This document shows positions 4,651-7,028 of a stretch of DNA of 7,028 bases, piece after piece (within the stretch, counting starts at the first letter, position 1; each line of letters starts with the position of its first letter). This stretch comes from an uncultured Lachnospiraceae bacterium (GTDB lineage Bacteria; Bacillota_A; Clostridia; Lachnospirales; Lachnospiraceae), in the NCBI GenBank assembly GCA_946613735.1, contig CAMOFS010000080.1, positions 1-7,028 of the forward strand. The letters run 5' to 3'. A model generated the notes under the pieces. The model was not told the DNA's origin, did not search any database, and worked only from the letters and a program-made list of their open reading frames with translations. Position numbers and translations under genes: made by a program.

Positions 4651-7028
4651 ATGAAGTACAAAAGACATTTAAAGGGGATATTTGCAGGAACACTTGCGGC
4701 GACAACGGTTTTGGCAGGTTTACCGCATATTCCCGTGTTGGCACAAAACATCACGGAGGTGGTTGATTTTGACAACCCAAAGAACTCATATACAGGAGTC
4801 ACCCTGGATACAGAGGTGGTGTCAGGGGTTGACGTATATCGCGTTACTTCAGACGGATATTACAGATTTACAGGAAGGACCGCCAATACATTTTTATATG
4901 TAAACGACGGGGTGACGGCAACCCTCTTGCTGGAGGATCTGGTGGTAGATAAAAGCTCATCAAAAAAGGGAGCCGTTATATACGGACTGGGATCATCTGA
5001 CATGGATATAGAGCTCTCGGGAGTATCCTACATAACCTGCAGCAGTTCAAAAAAGGAAAATGCCATTTTGCACGATGATTACAGCAACACGATGACAATA
5101 TCGGGTGACGGATCCCTTTCCATTTCCGGCGCGAAAAAGGATGCGATCAAGTACGATGAGGGCACGGTTTCAATAGAATCGGGAACACTGGTGCTGGACA
5201 ACTGCTACAGCGACGGTATCCAGGCAGAAAACGTATATATCAGTGGCGGCACAGTAGGTATAAAAACAGTCTATGAGAATGCATCCACCCAGTACTATAC
5301 CTCAGGTAACTCAAGCGTAGCCGGATATAATACTCTTTGGGAAAGCGGCAGTACAAAATATGAGAGAGTAAATGTGGATACCGGAAGCCATAAAGGGATA
5401 AAGGCCGGCAGCAAGGCCAAGACGGTAAACTACGGTGATGGTACCGCATCCTATTCTCAGGGTGCTTCAGGAGGCCTGTACATTTCCGGAGGAAGCGTGA
5501 CGATAGATACCACTGATGCAGGGTTAAAAGCAAATGGCCTGTCTTCATCAGGATCATATACAGCCACGTCAACCGGAGTATATATCATAGGTTCCCCGGA
5601 TGATGCGCTTCATTCTAACAATGACCTGTCCATCACAGGTGGAGCAGTAAACATAGCTTCAGGAGATGATGGTATCACAGCGGCTGAGGATATCCTGATC
5701 GCGGGAAGTGCAGTAGTGGATATTACTGAGGCTTATGAGGGTATTGAGGGCGCTAATATCGTGATCGGTACCAGCGGATCATCCACAGGCCCAGACATCA
5801 ATGTTGTATCTGCAGATGACGGTATCAATGCCACGCATAAGACGGTGGCCTACACATATGATACATACGCGGATGAGGATGAGGATATAAATTACACCAA
5901 GACATCCGTTTCAAGTAATACAAATTCGTGTGTGATCTACAGTGGAAGTGTGACAATAGATATCGACAGCGCCGGTACAAAGAGCACCACACTTTCAGGC
6001 TCGCAAATAAGCTACCGGTCATCCGGCGATGGTATCGATTGCAACGGATACCTTGACATAGAGGGTGGTACAACCTATGTATTCGGTCAGGCATCAGGTG
6101 ACAATTCTCCCCTTGATACGGACGGCGGCTTTACTTTGGGAAGTAGCGCAACGGTGTTTGCTACAGGCTGTGACTCTATGGGAGAGAGCTTACCCCGGTC
6201 AGGAAACGGCGTATACATAACCTACGGATCATCCGGTTCTATGGGTGGCACACCGGGTCAGGCAGGAATGCGGGGTAACTTCATGGGGGCACCTCAGGGC
6301 AATTCCGGCAGCAATGTAGCGATATCTGCGGGTACGGTATTTACTGTTACAAACGGCAGCACAACTATTTTTTCCGAGACTATAAGAAACGCAGCCTCCT
6401 TTGTATTCTTTGCTTCCCCCGATCTGGTGTCCGGTACAAGCTATACTGTAAGTGCAGGTTCTTCAAGCGCTACGGTGACAGCATATACGGCGGGAACAAA
6501 TGGAATAAACGGTGGCTTGTCACAGGCATTCAATGGCCCGTTTGACCAGGGAGGAATGCAGGGGCTTCCGGGTGTGCCGGGAGAAATGCCCGGTAACTCC
6601 GGCAGCTCGGGAAGCAGCTCAAGCAGCGGTTCAAGCAGCAGCTCGGGAAGCAGCTCAGGAAGTAGCTCAGGCAGCGGTTCAAGCAGCAATACAAACAATA
6701 ACGGCAACACTAATAATAACACAAACAATAACACAAACAATAACACAAACAATAACAACAATAATAACAACACATCAAGCGGCGAATGGAAATCAAAGAG
6801 CTGGAACTTCTCCGACTCACAGTTCAACGGCCTTCGCGTTTTAACAAATGATGTAACTATCGACGGTATCTCTATCCTTGCCAACAGCAGCAAGCCTGTT
6901 TCCGTACCTTCGGCACCTCAAACAATGAACGGTACCACATATCAGTACTGCCTTGCACTCGGCGGCGGCGGAAACACAACATACCGTGCGGTAAAGATAC
7001 CTGTAAGCGGTTCTACCGTATTAAAGAT
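4651..7028 (+). CDS. Secreted Cthe_2159-like carbohydrate-binding beta-helix protein, 3'-partial
   Basis: The frame is open for 792 codons and runs off the window. Residues 1-31 are a signal peptide: basic MKYKRHLK, a hydrophobic core, and likely cleavage after VLA (31). Residues about 35-625 resemble the Cthe_2159 carbohydrate-binding family, named from Clostridium thermocellum, whose structure is a right-handed parallel beta-helix like polysaccharide lyases. Recurrent turn motifs mark the coils: YSDGIQAENVYISGG (186-200), SPDDALHSNNDLSITGG (315-331), SGDDGITAAEDILI (337-350), ADDGINATHK (388-397) and SGDGIDCNGYLDIEGG (458-473). The Asp-rich turns could bind calcium. Short collagen-like G-X-Y stretches lie at 533-544 and 635-646. 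A Ser/Gly linker (about 650-679) and an Asn/Thr linker (680-708) follow. From 713 (WKSKSWNFSDSQFNGL to GNTTYRAVKIPVSG) a second module begins that resembles beta-sandwich domains attached to pectate lyases. The protein is probably surface-located and binds or attacks polysaccharide. Catalytic activity cannot be judged. Confidence 0.88.
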   Translation, partial: MKYKRHLKGIFAGTLAATTVLAGLPHIPVLAQNITEVVDFDNPKNSYTGVTLDTEVVSGVDVYRVTSDGYYRFTGRTANTFLYVNDGVTATLLLEDLVVDKSSSKKGAVIYGLGSSDMDIELSGVSYITCSSSKKENAILHDDYSNTMTISGDGSLSISGAKKDAIKYDEGTVSIESGTLVLDNCYSDGIQAENVYISGGTVGIKTVYENASTQYYTSGNSSVAGYNTLWESGSTKYERVNVDTGSHKGIKAGSKAKTVNYGDGTASYSQGASGGLYISGGSVTIDTTDAGLKANGLSSSGSYTATSTGVYIIGSPDDALHSNNDLSITGGAVNIASGDDGITAAEDILIAGSAVVDITEAYEGIEGANIVIGTSGSSTGPDINVVSADDGINATHKTVAYTYDTYADEDEDINYTKTSVSSNTNSCVIYSGSVTIDIDSAGTKSTTLSGSQISYRSSGDGIDCNGYLDIEGGTTYVFGQASGDNSPLDTDGGFTLGSSATVFATGCDSMGESLPRSGNGVYITYGSSGSMGGTPGQAGMRGNFMGAPQGNSGSNVAISAGTVFTVTNGSTTIFSETIRNAASFVFFASPDLVSGTSYTVSAGSSSATVTAYTAGTNGINGGLSQAFNGPFDQGGMQGLPGVPGEMPGNSGSSGSSSSSGSSSSSGSSSGSSSGSGSSSNTNNNGNTNNNTNNNTNNNTNNNNNNNNTSSGEWKSKSWNFSDSQFNGLRVLTNDVTIDGISILANSSKPVSVPSAPQTMNGTTYQYCLALGGGGNTTYRAVKIPVSGSTVLK
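6604..6687 (+). repeat. Ser/Gly-coding tandem duplication in the linker
   Basis: A 36-nt block (6604-6639) beginning AGCTCGGGAAGCAGCTCA is repeated immediately at 6640-6687. The second copy has an extra 12 nt (GGAAGTAGCTCA, 6658-6669) and one A-to-G change that turns a Ser codon into Gly. Identity is at codon level, not just amino-acid level, which suggests recent slippage or unequal recombination. All changes are multiples of three and keep the frame. Confidence 0.8.
6691..6756 (+). repeat. 12-bp tandem repeat ACAAACAATAAC coding Thr-Asn-Asn-Asn
   Basis: Three perfect head-to-tail copies occupy 6721-6756. A further copy is at 6691-6702, a degenerate unit lies between them, and Asn-rich codons continue to about 6774. 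The unit is a multiple of three, so copy-number changes would only lengthen or shorten the flexible linker before the second domain. Confidence 0.88.

Noticed and set aside
4452..4766. Plus-strand frame of 104 codons spanning the intergenic region
   Set aside because: It starts inside the terminator T run, lacks a ribosome site and overlaps the signal-peptide gene in another frame.
6691..6756. CRISPR-like regularly repeated sequence
   Set aside because: The 12-bp units are directly adjacent with no spacers, are in frame, and encode a Thr/Asn linker.
6512..6844. Plus-strand 110-codon frame rich in Ala, Gln, Thr and Ile
   Set aside because: It is a frame-shifted reading of the same linker repeats; the long frame from 4651 passes through intact with coherent domains on both sides.
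6441..6893. Minus-strand frame giving a Leu-rich, membrane-like 150-residue protein
   Set aside because: The Leu/Pro/Glu pattern is simply the complement of the Ser/Gly/Asn linker repeats of the plus-strand protein.

Overview
The window looks like chromosomal DNA from a member of the Clostridia (Bacillota), most likely a Lachnospiraceae gut or rumen commensal. This placement is inferred from family resemblance: a Clostridia-type VanW protein, a short HypE-like protein beside it, an EcfA1-type ATPase, and a secreted Cthe_2159-type beta-helix protein with a Ser/Gly/Asn/Thr linker. Strong AGGAG-type ribosome binding sites and mixed codon use with many ATA codons fit this. No RNA genes, insertion sequences, prophage genes or CRISPR arrays were seen.

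Positions 1-4401 hold five tightly packed plus-strand genes that probably form one operon. They are a VanW-family wall-associated protein (5' end outside the window), a shortened HypE/AIR-synthase-C-like protein, an Lrp/AsnC regulator, a class I/II PLP aminotransferase, and an EcfA1-type transporter ATPase. The VanW and HypE-like genes overlap by 14 bp. Regulator and aminotransferase, and aminotransferase and ATPase, are joined by 4-bp ATGA overlaps. The only gap (1881-1916), together with the end of the HypE-like gene, is occupied by two copies of a hairpin-forming repeat with core TCCTGAGCGAAGCG. A clear intrinsic terminator at 4425-4453 closes the operon.

Positions 4454-4650 hold a plausible sigma-A promoter and a leader of about 120 nt with possible competing hairpins. 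They lead into the largest gene of the window, at 4651, which runs off the right edge without a stop. It encodes a secreted protein of at least 792 residues: signal peptide, a long Cthe_2159-like parallel beta-helix, a Ser/Gly then Asn/Thr linker, and the start of a second module that resembles beta-sandwich domains attached to pectate lyases. This points to polysaccharide (perhaps pectin or acidic glycan) binding or breakdown at the cell surface.

In the first block, the Lrp-type regulator with the aminotransferase suggests local control of amino-acid metabolism. The ATPase would normally power vitamin or metal uptake together with EcfA2, EcfT and an S component, none of which is present here. 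Nothing in the window is a clear new multi-gene system. The items most worth a second look are the modular beta-helix protein and its leader, the truncated HypE-like protein ending inside a repeat, and the orphan EcfA1.
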